Of a stretch of DNA of 64,000 nucleotides, positions 1 through 13,000 are shown piece by piece. Numbering within the stretch: the stretch's first letter is position 1; the number at the start of each line of letters is the position of its first letter. Both the position numbers and the translations under genes were made by a program. The notes under the pieces were generated by a model that was not told where the DNA came from, ran no database searches, and was given only the letters and a program-made list of their open reading frames with translations. Source of the stretch: Paracentrotus lividus (Eukaryota; Echinodermata; Echinoidea; Camarodonta; Echinidae); assembly GCA_940671915.1 (NCBI GenBank), contig CALNVZ010001721.1, positions 44,301,440-44,365,439 on the forward strand, read 5' to 3'.

Positions 1-1017
1 TCTCTTCTCGTATTCCCTTATCTGTTCCATTTCAACCATAACATCTTGTGAGATTGGACATATCGTGCAAGACTCAGAAAGGCTTCAACACATATTATTA
101 CATTTTTTTTGTACATAGAATCAACGCCCTTTCAGCTTTCAGGAGACAAATTTTATTCTTCTACTTGTAAGGATGTCCAGCAAACGATTTTGATTTTAGC
201 TAGATTTGCCCCGCAGGTGAGGAAATCATACACCGTTGATCCCTGTCGGAATCAATGTTGGTTGATGTGCTGCTCGGTGCCGCCTTTATCACGGTCAGCT
301 GGCTGATCTCAAATAAATTTATAGCTTATTGCAATTAGTAAAGATGAACAGTTTAGATGGAATGTCATATACTTTGAATGTCATTTTCTCTGTACGTATC
401 TAAGAAGCCGCTGCACCATATTTATTTCCCTCTTTAGGTCTTTGTCTCTGTAACTACAAATTAGTTCAAATTGGAGATTTCTTTTAATAAAATTATAGGG
501 AATGAAATACCTATCCCAAAGTTAACAATAAGGTATTGTTAGTCATGAATAGAATCATGAATCACATTTCTCTTTCATTTTTTTCATAAAATTAAGTTTT
601 CTAATTACTTGCTTCACGCCCTTAAGTTTGTGGGGCACACAATGAATTATGCCGTCCATGATTCATCACACGTTGATTCACTATTACATAACCTATTACA
701 CAAGACATGCTTGGAAAGTTCCTCAACTAATGGTACACAGACAAGTCCATTACATCAGTAATTTCACAAGAAGCTTGGAACTAATCCAATAGCCCAAACC
801 TGGTCTTGTCACCTGTCTGTAAACTCACAGGTAATCAGGTTCAATCTACTTGCTGTAATGAGCTAACGTCAACTCAGTAATCAGTCAAACAGGTCACTGT
901 CCGATTGTACACTTGGGTCATTTGTCGCCCTTTACCAATTAAGTAGTGGTCACTGGTGAAGCGCCGTCACTCATTTGAGTAAATTACAAGAATTACAAGG
1001 CCTATTTTGGTATCTCA
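1..1017. other. Intron-like DNA, nothing recognised
   Basis: AT-rich sequence with short open frames only. No splice-bounded coding island, tRNA or clear inverted repeat was found. Confidence 0.5.
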
Positions 1018-1310
1018 CTTCGTGGAGATGTCTCTGAGATTCGTACATTCAGAAACGTCACAGACATATTTCTGTCGTGGAGACGTCTCAGAAAAATGGC
1101 CGATTTACATGTGTTCGTGACTCATGAGCCACTGTGGAGACTCGTGAAACATCGCAGAGACTCATGAAGCGTTGCAGAGACTCAGGAGATGTCTCTTAGA
1201 CGTCTTTGGGACGTTTAACGACTAATCTCAAAACGGACTCCAACCTGTCCGAAACTATAGTAGCAAACTCGTCTCATTGCAAGTTAGATACCACCATTAA
1301 GAATGAACTT
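1018..1310 (+). repeat. Dispersed repeat rich in GAGAC/GTCTC words, copy 1
   Basis: Dense in GAGACGTCTC-like words and direct variants of GAGACTCATGA. The right part (GTCTCATTGCAAGTTAGATA) and the order of the words match the sequence at 15970-16345, so the two are copies of one family. No coding potential or terminal inverted repeats were found. Confidence 0.6.
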
Positions 1311-2640
1311 TTAAATTGAAAGCAAAAGAATTTATCTTTACAAGTCTGAAACTAGCTTTCATCTTCAAAATTGAAGATAATCTGAAGGCAACTATTGCAT
1401 TGTTTGATATTTTTAATGACTAGAATATCAGCTTCGGGCCCATACTTGTCATCCTAAATCAACTTGAATTATGAATCTTTTAAGATTTAAGCCTTTAAGA
1501 TTTAAGCCATGATTTAGTGACTACATGTATTGAGATCGGGAACCAATCTCTGTTCAAATCCAAGAAAATCTTTCTTCTCAATAACAGAAATGTTCTACCA
1601 GGACACGCGCTCACAATAACGCAATAACTGTCCTACTTTCTTTTAGAGGGTTCAATGATTCTACAGCTCTCGCTAAAATACAAACAATATATAAAAAACT
1701 TTCCACACTTTATAATGACTTTCACAGATAGTAGATAGCACAATAGATATAATCCAGGGAATCCCCATGGAAATGTTTCTAACAGATTATGTTGCAATCT
1801 TCTGAGGGTTTTGTTTTGGGAACAAGAATGATTTCGTAAGCCTGCATGTTCTAAAGTACTTAAGATTTAATGTTATGTTAAAATGTAATGTGTTTTGAGA
1901 CTTTATTACTTCTTTCAGGAAGGAAATGGGGGCAGGACGAGACATAATCCATAGGAAACATATGATGGTTGATTGGCTGTCAAAGAAAATAATCTCTTGA
2001 GGATTTTAAGTATTACAAAATCCCTGGATCTACTTCAACAAAAAGAATAATTGATATAAGGAGTCTTTCTTGACGTATAAAGGTCAAGACAGCAAACTTT
2101 TAGCATGGAAAAGTAAAAAAGAAAGGTTCCAAAATCTTTCCTAGTAATTATTTACATTAATATTGAAACTCATATTGAAGATTCAATGAAAAAAAATGTT
2201 TATACAATTACATTATTCATATTTTATGTAAAGATAAAGGCAATCATACAATATTTACTTTACTACTTTTAAATAGACAATTTAGAAAATCAACTAACAC
2301 TTTTTTTCACTGATATAAGAAACTGCTTTTGATTTTACTTAAAATGTAACAACATTAAGCTATAAAAGTGTATACATGATATCCATGGTAACACTATACA
2401 TACATTACTCGACCCTTTACCATGTTTACCCAAGCATGAAACTTAATATCTCCATGCATCAAGACAATGTAAGTTATTACACCAGCCAGTTCTGTCAAAA
2501 GGCAATCCTACTTAACTGAATAAATCCTCCAAATCATATTAGCACCATTTACAAATATAATTAAAGACTCCCTTTCATTAAATTCCCTTCCTCTCTGAGA
2601 TCCTAAGATAATTGGTGTTAAAACAGGTTACAAGCCTTAC
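1311..2640. other. Intron-like DNA, nothing recognised
   Basis: AT-rich, with one decent plus-strand acceptor near 1918 (TTACTTCTTTCAG) that has no matching donor. No feature supported. Confidence 0.4.
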
Positions 2641-2784
2641 CCTGTTCTGTGTAATGACATTAATTAGTGGTACGGAAAACACAGCAATTATTCTTAACAC
2701 CCACACTAGTAAGGCAATTATACTGAGGGGAGCCCAAGAATTAAGTTTTCCAGAGAAGACTGTTGGATGCACAATAGAACTGTT
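2641..2784 (-). CDS. Exon encoding a hydrophobic, possibly membrane-spanning segment
   Basis: The acceptor is a T12 run ending ACAG and the donor is GAACAGG|GTAAGG, on the minus strand. The 144 nt make 48 codons, phase 0 to phase 0, reading NSSIVHPTVFSGKLNSWAP and then LSIIALLVWVLRIIAVFSV, with PLINVITQNR at the end. The middle of about 20 residues is hydrophobic enough for a membrane helix, although one Arg interrupts it, so a buried helix of a large soluble protein is also possible. It is the left-most exon seen; the gene probably continues beyond the window. Family not recognised. Confidence 0.6.
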
Positions 2785-5446
2785 CTGTAAAAAAAAAAAA
2801 TAGCCTCAGAGGAGATGTATTCATCAATTGCCAGATTGGTGAAATAAAGAGAGGATTGAAATGTCAATATCATACATGTATATTTCTAGACCTGATTTTA
2901 GGCAAACATCCATTTTTTCATGCATAGATACCCATTAATAATTACAATTTTTGAAGGAACTTCTAAACTTTTCTACCTCAACTATCTTTTCCTTTCTTTC
3001 ATGCCTCAGTAGTTCTCTATCTACTATAGATCTCCAAGTAATTGGCATCAGCTCTCTGCAGGTCAAAGCTGCTATTAATATTGTAAACTATTATTATTGC
3101 CCAAAATTCCTACTCTAACTGGTAACTTCATGTACATGTACAAATAGGTGTCAATGAAATCTCTATAAAACAGATTTTCTATGTTTATGTCAGTAATAAT
3201 TTTCTGTATTATAAAATACTTTCTGTGACTGCATATAGGCCTACATAAAGCTAATTTCTTTTGAAAATAATATTTTGTTTGATATTCTACCTGAAAATAA
3301 TTTGTAGCATGTTGAAGATAAATTAAGCCAAAGTGGTAGATAAATTCTTTTGTTTCAATTTTATATCCCTGACACAAACTCTCATTTTATTATAAAATTA
3401 TAAATTTAGTTTAAATTCTGTATCTCTTCAACATGTTCAAGTCTACCTGTAACAGGTGCATAGACAGTCCAATAAGAAGAGACCTTGCTTATCAGTAATC
3501 AAACACATAGCTTCAATCAAGCAGTAATGAATAGTGCGGTCTATACAAAACGATCCTCAATGACCACAATTAAGATCCTATAACACTCTTAATTGAAAAC
3601 ACAACAGGTGTTTATAGTCTTGTTCACCAGACTTTAGGTTGAAAAATACTGCCGACTGATACAAAAGAAAGCACCAGACAATTTTTTAAAATATTTTTTT
3701 AAAGATGATACAGAGAAACAATTTATGCATTATAGGAATGTTGTTGTTGTTGCTTTTGCCATTTATAATATGAATACTTACGTCAATATGAAACATCCTG
3801 GAACTTACTTATAGTATAATATTCTTTTTCTGTTTGTTGATGTTTACCAGTTTATTTTTTTTTTGTTTTTTAGTATGGCAAAATTAGTGTCATAGACTTT
3901 TTTTTTTTTTTTAAACTTTAAAATATGTATGATCAGGGGAGGTGGATTCGCTTATGCAGGTCTTAAGAGTGTTTCAAGTAAAGAAGTATACCAATTTTTG
4001 TTTTATAATAATTTCAGTAGGAAAATATAAATTGTGATCACATTAAGAAGTTAGTTTTTAAACAAATTAAATTGTCATTTCAAAATATTAGATATTGCAA
4101 TCTAATTGTTGGAGCATTTCTATGTCCCTCTTGAATAGACATGATAGAAACATATTAACACAAATAGAGTTATACATATATTCTGCATTTTAAATATAGT
4201 TTGTCATATACATCTAACAAAGATAGGCATATATAACAAAGCTATATGCACCGCCATGCACATGATGCAGCCTAGCTTAGTGCTAATCTTCAGATTTAGA
4301 ATCCACGATGTGTCATACACCTTCATATACGTAAAAGGTAGAAGATACGACTATATATAGCGCAGACTTATAACTCATCTTTTGACGAATCTTGTGCAAC
4401 TTGATACCCAGCAACAGTTGAGAGTTCCATGAGTATAAAGATGATTTTTTTTTTCTTTCTTTTCAGAAGCAAAATAAACATTGAGGCCTGAGTAACGGTT
4501 ATTTTTTCCACAATTTCCTGTATGTGCTAAAAAAAAATTATAAAAAAAAAAAAAAAAAAAAATCCTAGGCAACTATTTTGGGATGGCTGAGCAGGTATTC
4601 TGGCATAAGTATGCTCAGTTTTTGTTAACTTTCTATGCATATTTCAGGGGGTTGAGTAGGGGCACTATGAATATTACGCAGGCCCATCAAAATTCTAGAT
4701 TCTCTTTCAGTATGTAATAAGCCTTATAAGAAATTATTTCTACAACTATAACCAAAATTATTAAAACAATTGTTTCCAGAATGCTTAATACTTACTAATA
4801 TCATTTTCATCAATGCTGTTTAGTATTTATTTATCATGAATTAAATTTAAAAATAGATAATGCATTTGTCAAATAGACCTTGTATAAAGTTTCTTTCTCT
4901 CTAAAGTTATTTCAAAAAGTGTAAACAAAGATAGATCTATAGAGAAGCATGGGTAGATTACAAATACGAAGGGCAAGAGAGAGACAGAGAAATATTGGGG
5001 TAGGCAGCTTTACTATTTTATACATGTACCTACATGGTATTTTCTGATAGCATTGTAGACTGTAGGACAACACAAGATGTACACAGCATACACACAATTT
5101 GCAAATCAAAAGTTGGTCTCTGATTATTGCAACAAATTCTTCAACTAATCCTTTATCGCATCACAGTTTATTCTGCTTCAGTTTGATTAATAACTTAATC
5201 TATTACGGTAAAGGGTGTGGCGAAACAGTTGCACTACTGACAACTAGGATCATTAATATCATCGTAAACCCTTCACTCGAGAACCATTTCTTGAGTTGCA
5301 CCCTGCTCTAAGGGTCTTAAGAAATCATCATTATCAACACGTTCCAGACAAGAGGGTGCACGAGCGAAACGGAACATATTCATCCGACAGAGGATCCCAG
5401 CGGAGAGAGTAGCGAGTGACGACAAGTTCTCAAGTCATGACATCAT
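2785..5446. other. Intron-like DNA with homopolymer runs
   Basis: Contains T and A runs near 3901 and 4543. A minus-strand acceptor at about 4530 opens a frame of about 50 codons (starts AHTGNCGKNNRYSGL), but its only donor is weak. No other feature supported. Confidence 0.4.
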
Positions 5447-5822
5447 CTAAGGGTGCGTTCGTGGTCACTTTTTAAATTTAAATAGATAAATCTTAATACA
5501 AAACGTAATTACAAAACACTCAGATACAAAGAGAAACAAAGTTGCGTTCATGGTTTGAATTTCCAATCGCAAATATAAACGTCTTTCAGATTTCTATCCT
5601 CAGAAAATTTTTAACGCCGAAAAGGGTGCATTTTCAAAGACAATCAGCTTCGATTTTACCACCATCATGACCTTGAGCATTGCAATTGCAGTAAACTGTG
5701 CTGTGGACGCGGAATTCAAAGACAATCCATGTATAAATCAGTGTTTAATTTTTTGTGTACTCCTTTGTATCATGATTCATGTTCCTGTTTAAATTTTGTT
5801 TTGACCATGAACGCGGTCTTAG
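5447..5822 (+). mobile_element. Short inverted-repeat element, family shared with 59684-60150
   Basis: Left end CTAAGGGTGCGTTCGTGGTC and right end GACCATGAACGCGGTCTTAG are imperfect inverted copies. The interior shares ATACAAAACG and ATTACAAAACAC with the element at 59684-60150. No transposase; non-autonomous. Confidence 0.65.
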
Positions 5823-6227
5823 ACATGATAGACCAAAAGATGGGGTCTTGAGATTGGCTTGTGACGCATCGGTCACAGAGACAGAATCTCACGGCTGTGT
5901 TTTTATCAAGTTTTCAGAAGTTCCTGAAGGCTTCTTTTCCTGTCGACAATCATTGCCCTTTTGAAGGTTTTCTTGGCGATGATTTTAAATCTGATTATTG
6001 TACATGAGGGCGTGACAGTCTTCTTTAAAAACTCGCAGGAGCCAAGATCAGATCATTAATCTCACTTGTAAATTAAGTCATTTGTGAATGGAATTAAGCC
6101 TACATCTTGCAAAGTTCCCACAACCATTTTGAAATCATTTTCACAAAAAGAATAGGGGAGAGTCTCAAATCTGACACATTTTTTCCCTAAGGTTTTTCCC
6201 TCTGATAATCCTCCTTCAACTGTTCTA

Positions 6228-7104
6228 CAGGGTGTATCAATAAAAACGGGACAGTTTTGAAAAGTCTGTCAAAATTTTGTTTCAAATTATGATGTCTATA
6301 TTTTTATGCTCTGAAGTCTTACCTTTCAAATGCCATTTAAAATAATAAGTTTTGTTAATGCTTGAGTGCACACGGAACATTTTTGTCGGGGGCTCAAAAA
6401 AAGGCTTGCGCACAAAATGGAAGAAAATGAGAAATACGATTATCAGACTTTTTGCTAATCAGCAGTCTTAATTTCAACCTTTTCATTATCTTTCCACAAT
6501 TTTTGAATTATGCTTTCAAAATTCATTTACAAAGCTATTCATTTACTTGAATTGCTTTTTATTTTGTTTTGTTTCTGTTTGTTCACATGTTAACATGTTA
6601 TCTTTTAGCATTGAATATTCCTTCAAACTAAAAAAATATAAATAAATAAATAAATAAATAAATACATTTTTTTATCAGCCCAAGAAAGGGGATTTGGTTG
6701 GTTGGTAGACTATTTGATTCATTGATTTCTTTGTTTGTTTGTTTGTTTGATTGATTGTTTGATTGATGGATTGATTTATAAATTGATCGATTGATTGAAT
6801 GAAGGATTGATAGATTGACCATTTTGAATGACTGATCATTTGATTAATTCATTGTTTTTTTGAATGATTGATTGATTGATCGATTACTTTTTGATTGATT
6901 GTTCAATTAATGATTGATTAAATCGTTGGGAGAATCATAGGAAATCACCTCATTAGATTAACATCATAATTTATTAGTGTAAAGTAACAATCAATCCCAA
7001 TGGAGTACCTGATTCAAAATAAATAATACCCTTTTTTCCTTCTTTTTTTGAACCTCAGACAAAAACTTTCCGTGTTCGCTCAAGCATGAACGAAACAAAC
7101 AAAG

Positions 7105-7144
<40 letters not shown>

Positions 7145-7566
7145 TAAACAACCAACCAAATCCCCTTTCTTAAGTTGGCAAAAAAAAGATATTTAAGTTT
7201 GAAGGAATATTTATTGCAAAAAGATAACATATTAGAATGAAAATAAATAGCTTAGTAAATGAATTTCAAATCATAATTGAAAAACAATGGCAAAGAAAAA
7301 GAAAAAGTTTAGAGGAAGACTGCTGATGAGCAAGAGGTCGGATGATCGTATTTCTCATTTTCTTTCATTTTGTGCGCAAGCCTTTTTTTAGAGCCCCCGA
7401 CAAAAAAGTTCTGTGTGCTCAAGCATGAACGAAACTTATTTTTTAAAATTGCATTTGAAAGATAAGACTTCAGAGCATCTATTAACATTAAAAAAAAGAC
7501 TTCATTATTTGAAACAAAATTTTGACAGACTTTTCAAAACTGTCCCGTTTTTATTGATACGCACTG
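6228..7566. mobile_element. 1.34 kb foldback element with TA target sites (Tc1/mariner-like ends)
   Basis: The ends CAGGGTGTATCAATAAAAAC and GTTTTTATTGATACGCACTG are inverted, and TA flanks both sides. The inverted arms run about 500 bp inward, with matching AAAATTTTGACAGACTTTTC, CCCCCGACAAAAA and tetranucleotide tracts (GATT)n left and (AATC)n right. A second internal copy of the CCGTGTTCGCTCAAGCATGA segment lies at about 7070. No transposase frame is present. Confidence 0.8.
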
Positions 7567-8279
7567 TAGTTGCAAAGGTCTAGCATCAGCTCATATCTTT
7601 GTTCTTACAACTGTTCTTATTTAAATATATATAAGATTAATTTTATTGAACCTGTAGCTTGTCGTGATGAGATGACCTTTATTCATCCCATCTCATCTCA
7701 TTTGATACATTTCACATATCAGAACATACTGGATTTGATATGACAGGCTTGATAAATCATCTTCGTAAATCATAAATGACCATAATCCCTTGGTTATTAA
7801 TCAATTTCTTCAACATAGATTTTACTATTTTACAGAATATTTGTGGCTGATCAGAAAACAGTGCATTCTGCTACATATAGATTTCTGTAAATTTTCTTTA
7901 TGGGAAAGCTGCCCATTTCTTTCTAAAAAAAAAAAAAAAAAAAAAAATTTCTTCTTATAATACTTCATCAGTGAAATATCAAGCCTTCTTATGAATCACT
8001 CAGGTAGGAAACAGTATTGCTGCCAACAAATTTATGAGGAGAAAAGTCGGGGAGTATATTGAATGTGACAAATGCTTAATTTCATGGTTTTCTATCCTTC
8101 CTCTTCCTAATAAATCAATTGAGTGATACATTTCTCTTTGGCATTTATCCACGTCAAATGATTACCAACAACTAACTTGATTTAAATAAATTCCGCCATC
8201 CACCCTCTTCATTATTTGTTAAACAAATCACTTTAATGCGAATAATCACCCTAAAACACAATATCCGTTGACTCGATGG

Positions 8280-9060
8280 GGTGGTCTTTCTCGTCTGTAC
8301 ACATGTAAATCCTTCTTCCGCTGAATGTTGTCATCCTCTTACATGACTAGACTAATGTAATAGGAAGAGAACTATACAAACTTCCCCCGTTTCTTGGCCG
8401 CAGCTAAGATGAGTGTGGGATATCCAAGTGATTCATGATTCAATGTTGTGATGGATACTCAAGAAATGATAGAAGAGAGGAGGAAGAGAAAGTAAAAGAA
8501 AGAAATACATAAGAATTGATAGAGGAGATGATGAAAGAAATACAAAACAAAGAAATACATAAGAAATGATAGAAGACAAAAGGAAAGAACTCAAAGGCGA
8601 CCCTTGTCGTCAGAATACAGGTACAAGTACATCCTTTTTCCACTTAAGACATGACTGGACTAATGTAATAGGAAGAGAATTTTACAAAGTTCCCTGATTC
8701 TTGGCCGAGGCTAAGATAAGGGTGGGATATCCGAGTGATTCATGAATCAATGTTTTGCTTGCTACATAAGAAATGATAGAAGAGAGAAGGAAAGAAAAAA
8801 TAAACAAAGAAATAAGAAATATATAAGAAAAGAAGAGGAAAGAAAAATACAGAAACAAAGAAATATATAAGAAATGATAAAAGAGAAGAGGAAAGAACTC
8901 AGAGAGGCGACCATTCTCGTCCAAATGTAATCCTCTTTTATGACTGGTCTAATACAATAGGAGGCGATCTTTACAAAGTTTCCCCTTTTTCTTGGTCGAG
9001 GCTAAGATAAGGGTGGGATAACTGAATGATTCATGAATCAATGTTGTGATGGATACTCAT
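8280..9060 (+). repeat. Direct duplication, about 2.5 units of ~300 bp
   Basis: Units start near 8280, 8590 and 8898. Each contains CTAATGTAATAGGAAGAGA (variants), CTTGGCCGAGGCTAAGATAA and GTGATTCATGAATCAATGTT, then a purine-rich AAGAAATGATAGAAGAGA stretch. Identity is roughly 75-85% by eye. Confidence 0.75.
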
Positions 9061-9909
9061 AATATTTATCCTTGCAAAATGTTTGTAAACTTTACGAGTC
9101 TGGTGGTGACTCAGACTCATGATTGAATTATTGTAATTAGACACAGTACATTTCACCTTGTCTTTAGAGCTTGCTTTGCACGCAGCATGTCATCAGAAGA
9201 TTGTACATATTATCTGTTCAGAAACAAAAAGGTCTTAACTCATCTAAATCACATACATATCCTTTTGGTTCTTAATCAATAGAAGAAGATGGTAAAGATT
9301 GAACTCATGTAAAGGTATAACATTAGTTTTGCTCTCCATTCAACATGAGATGGTGTGATGTGTTCAGTAAACTTCCTTATGATCTAAAATTGTCTGCAGC
9401 ACAATGCACTGGCCTGTCAATAATACCCCCTCCTTATCCAATAGTACTGACATTATTGATACTAAAAGTGGTATTTAATGAACAAATAATAATTATTAAA
9501 ATACTTACTTTTGTATTGTAATATTACAAATATCAAATAACAGGCTTGTGTTACCCAATTTCTTCAGGGACAATTGTTAAGTCTATGAGGAAAACTTTTT
9601 GACAGAAAACAAGTATCAAAACAAGTCAATATTTTTCAAGAATAGCTACAAGATAATATTATTCACATGGTATTCAATCATGACCAACACTTTATCATAA
9701 TTTATTCCTGACATCGTTGGGACCTCCCTTCCCCTTCCTCAACATCCAATGAAGTCAATGACCATTGTTAGGAAGATGTTATCCTTTCTTAACTCTAACC
9801 TGCTGTAGGGGTGGATCTGGGAGGTATCACTGAGAAATGATTCATGTCTGTTTTGAATTAGGGTTATTCAATACTATGACCTCACCCCCTCTGGTCAATA
9901 CCACATAAG
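9061..9909. other. Intron-like DNA, nothing recognised
   Basis: AT-rich; no supported gene or repeat. Confidence 0.4.
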
Positions 9910-10180
9910 TAAACAATTAATGGTAATAACTATATCCCTACATATTTGATATCTATTACTGAATTCATAAAAAACTTAATTGCAAATATCCAGAAACTAA
10001 CGAGAATGTAAGAAAACAAGTATTTTGTCTTTGCTAATGTCCCTCTTGTAAATAGTGCATTAAGCTAATAATCAATGGTAATGACCATATCCCTATGTAT
10101 TTCATTTCTATTTACTGAATTTCATATGAAACTTAATTACAAATATCCAGAAGTTAACAACAGCAAAAGCAAACAAGTTT
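9910..10180 (+). repeat. Direct duplication, period ~155 bp
   Basis: AATGGTAATAACTATATCCC at 9919 recurs as AATGGTAATGACCATATCCC at 10074. Downstream AACTTAATTACAAATATCCAG also matches in both units. Confidence 0.7.
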
Positions 10181-11099
10181 TCATTCTCATTTCCATGGAC
10201 TTTCAGTCTAATGGATCAAGGAGGTGTGTCCGAACCTCTTCCTTCTTTGCTCAGCTCTGCAGCCCTAAAACATGGAAGCTCATGATGACTTTTGTCCTGT
10301 GCCCAAGTCAATATTTTTGTTGTGTGGCTTTCCTCACATTAGTGACCACTTCTGTTTTTCTAATTCAAAACAGTAATATACCTCGTGCAGCCCTGAGTCA
10401 TAAATCATAAGATAAATATGTAGTTCTTGAAATAAAAAAAGCACAAATTTCTTAATTTGAACTCTGTTATTCTTTTATTCTAAAGAAAAAAAGAGCATAT
10501 TTGTAGAAGTTGGTCTTTGATATAATTGAGAAAGAAATGCAAATTTCTCTAAAAAGTTTAATTTCATTACAAATAAAAAAGTATCATAAGTATTGGAATG
10601 CACTTCATGCACTTTATTTGTATCTTAGTCCTTCTGTCTCTCCCTATTTCTCCCTCTCTCATCTGTATAATTTCCGTTCATTTTTTCTTTCCTTCATTCT
10701 GTCTCCATACTTATTGTAGTATTTCATTAATTTATTCTTTCATGAGAATAGCAGAACAACATCTGAAGCAAGCTCTGTAAACACACTTTCTCAAGTCATA
10801 TCATTTTGAAATATAATCTTGGTTTCAACCTTCTTGGTTATTCATCCATATCATGAATAGTGAGGATAGATTAGCTTTCCTGTTAAAAATAAAGGCAACA
10901 GTCTTGACCCGTGGTGGAATGGGCATATGATATTAGGAACAAGGGCACATTTAGTAGCTTGTTGTTGATAGAACCTTCCGTACATCTCATCAGCAAGAGT
11001 GCTAATAGATTATTGAAGTGTTGACGTCATAATCCTCCATCATTCTGGTTACTGGTCCCCCCCCCAAAAAAAAAGCCTATGCATGAGGTTTAGCCTCAA
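10181..11099. other. Intron-like DNA, nothing recognised
   Basis: No splice-bounded coding frame or clear repeat. Contains a short C run and A run near 11058. Confidence 0.4.
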
Positions 11100-11410
11100 T
11101 GTGGTCCAGCAACAGGCTGGACTCAAGTGCATGCATATTCAAGGTTTGGTGTGATCATGTTGCTATAGTTAAACACCAGTGTAGTAGAACCAGCACCTAT
11201 GAGCTTTCTCTGCACTAGCTACACATCTTTGGAACTCTCTACCTATGCAACTTCGAAATTTGAACAACACTGACACATTCAAATCTCAACTCAAAAATCT
11301 TTTCTGGCAATTTTCAGAATAATGTACACATCAAGGGAGCCATGTGCCTTTGAATATTTCGGAAGAAAAAATGGCACTACAAATGATGTTCATCATCATC
11401 TTCTTCTTCT
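11100..11410 (+). mobile_element. 3' end of a LINE (non-LTR retrotransposon)
   Basis: From about 11208 the plus strand reads AFSALATHLWNSLP followed by MQLRNLNNTDTFKSQLK, NLFWQFSE and a stop. The pattern S..A..LWNSLP...R......TFKS.LK..LF is the well-known C-terminus of LINE ORF2 proteins of the CR1/L2/Jockey type. An in-frame stop just upstream (at the GERAFS-like position) and apparent frame changes show decay. The 3' UTR includes GGCACTACAAATGATG and CATCATCATC. Only the last part of the element remains (5' truncated). Confidence 0.7.
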
Positions 11411-11617
11411 CGGTTATTCTTACTCTGGTTTGCAGAGATCAGCGGCTTCCCACTGGAAACATCTCCAGTATAACATCACACTCCAGTACTCTACATATAT
11501 ATTGTAATATCTTAAATCTCTAGGAAATTAGTAAAAGCTTACACCTACATGTACTATAACCCTTTATCCATCACTATTCAGTATAAAAGATTTGAAAATT
11601 GAAGGAGAAATTCTTAC

Positions 11618-11677
11618 CTTTCAGAGCGAACTCCAAACTTGTGTGTAACTCCCTGCCCTGATCACAGCAGAACTGAT
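11618..11677 (-). CDS. Candidate exon, 60 nt, strong splice sites
   Basis: TTAATTTTTTCATTCCAG is an excellent acceptor and CTGAAAG|GTAAGAAT an excellent donor, both on the minus strand. Of three frames only one is open: QFCCDQGRELHTSLEFALK, preceded by two nucleotides and followed by one (phase 1 in and out). The length is a multiple of three. Product unknown. Confidence 0.55.
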
Positions 11678-12440
11678 CTGGAATGAAAAAATTAAATCCT
11701 CAAACATTTGATCATTTGCAAAAAATATAGGCCTGTAGATAGTTTCACTAAGGCAATACATAAGAAACTTAAGAATAATACTGATCAAACATTATCAATG
11801 AAAGAGGTCAATGATAATAAGCCAATAAGGTCAACAACTGTGTGTAGGGTGATACTTGTATTTAATGCTTCAATATCTCAGTTTTGCATCTCTGCAAGGC
11901 TGATGGTGACCCCTCCCAATTTTTATCAGAACTTTTTTTTTTTTTTCCAGAGTTAGAGTTTATACAAATATAATATGATAATGTATCATATCAGAATAAT
12001 GATCAGAACTATACAAAATTAATAATTATATACATCATAAATAGAGTAGTAGGGCAATCAAATACAGCAATGTCCTAAATGAATGAAAGCTTATGACAAA
12101 TATAATTTTTTTTTTAATGTGACAAAAGAAGAGACAGATAGAGGGGTAGAAAAGAGCAAGTTGGAAAGAGAGATACAAAGAGAGAAAGAAGAAAAAGAAG
12201 GAAAGGGAATCGGGAAGTATGATATTATCATTATCACAATAAGATGAGAATATAGACCACAACTTAAAAATTATTTACCAAGCAGTTAGCTAAAAGTGAA
12301 AAGACTATAGAAATACTTACAGACACACTGCTAAAGCAAGAGGCAACCCCCCCCCCCCAAGAAAGGAACATCTTTGAGCAATCATAAGATTACCAGTACC
12401 ATAACTGTTTCAATGTACCATGCATTTCTTCATGGGATTC

Positions 12441-12760
12441 AGTAAGTTAAGAAACCAATCATTCTGCGCTTAAGTATTCAATTGATAAACGGTTGATATG
12501 TTATGCCTGGTATTTCATACATGATGGCATCATGGGGCCTGTTTCTCATAACCATCATTTGCCTAAGTTTGTGGACATCCCACTGAAACATAATTATTCA
12601 ACAACACATGCTCCTATGGGTTGTCCAAAAACTTCGACTTATGACCGTTTTGAGAAACAGGCCCCTAGTATAGTCAAGACTTTAAGAAACCAGTCACTCT
12701 ACTCGTAAGTGTTCAATTGATAAATGGTTGATGTGTTATGCCAAGTATCTCATACATCGC
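12441..12760 (+). repeat. Direct duplication split by an inverted-repeat element
   Basis: TAAGAAACCAATCATTCTGC with TTCAATTGATAAACGGTTGA at 12447-12500 recurs as TAAGAAACCAGTCACTCTAC with TTCAATTGATAAATGGTTGA at 12683-12732. Between the copies sits the palindromic element 12534-12665. Confidence 0.65.
12534..12665. mobile_element. 132-bp palindromic MITE
   Basis: Ends GGGGCCTGTTTCTCATAA and TTTTGAGAAACAGGCCCC are inverted, and inner segments GTGGACATCCCA and ATGGGTTGTCC also pair, giving a near full-length hairpin. No clear target duplication. Confidence 0.65.
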
Positions 12761-13000
12761 ATACCAAACCCACTTACACCTGTCACTTCCAATACCAGTT
12801 ATCTCAATGACTACCAGTGATGCCTCCTAAAGATTTTCAAAACCAGTTATCGAGGACTCCCAGTGATGCATCTTAAAGATGTCTTCAAGCAAGTATTTAG
12901 TTGGGTTGTAAAACATATAGAGAAATATATAAATAAAGGAAGAGATAAGAGAAAAGAAATGAAGACACGGTGAGAATGATGACAACAATAAATAAAATAT

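Noticed and set aside
12300-12345. 10-11 nt microexons between TTGCTTTAG and GTAAGTATTT on the minus strand
   Set aside because: Too short to support by sequence alone, and phases do not fit the neighbouring exons.
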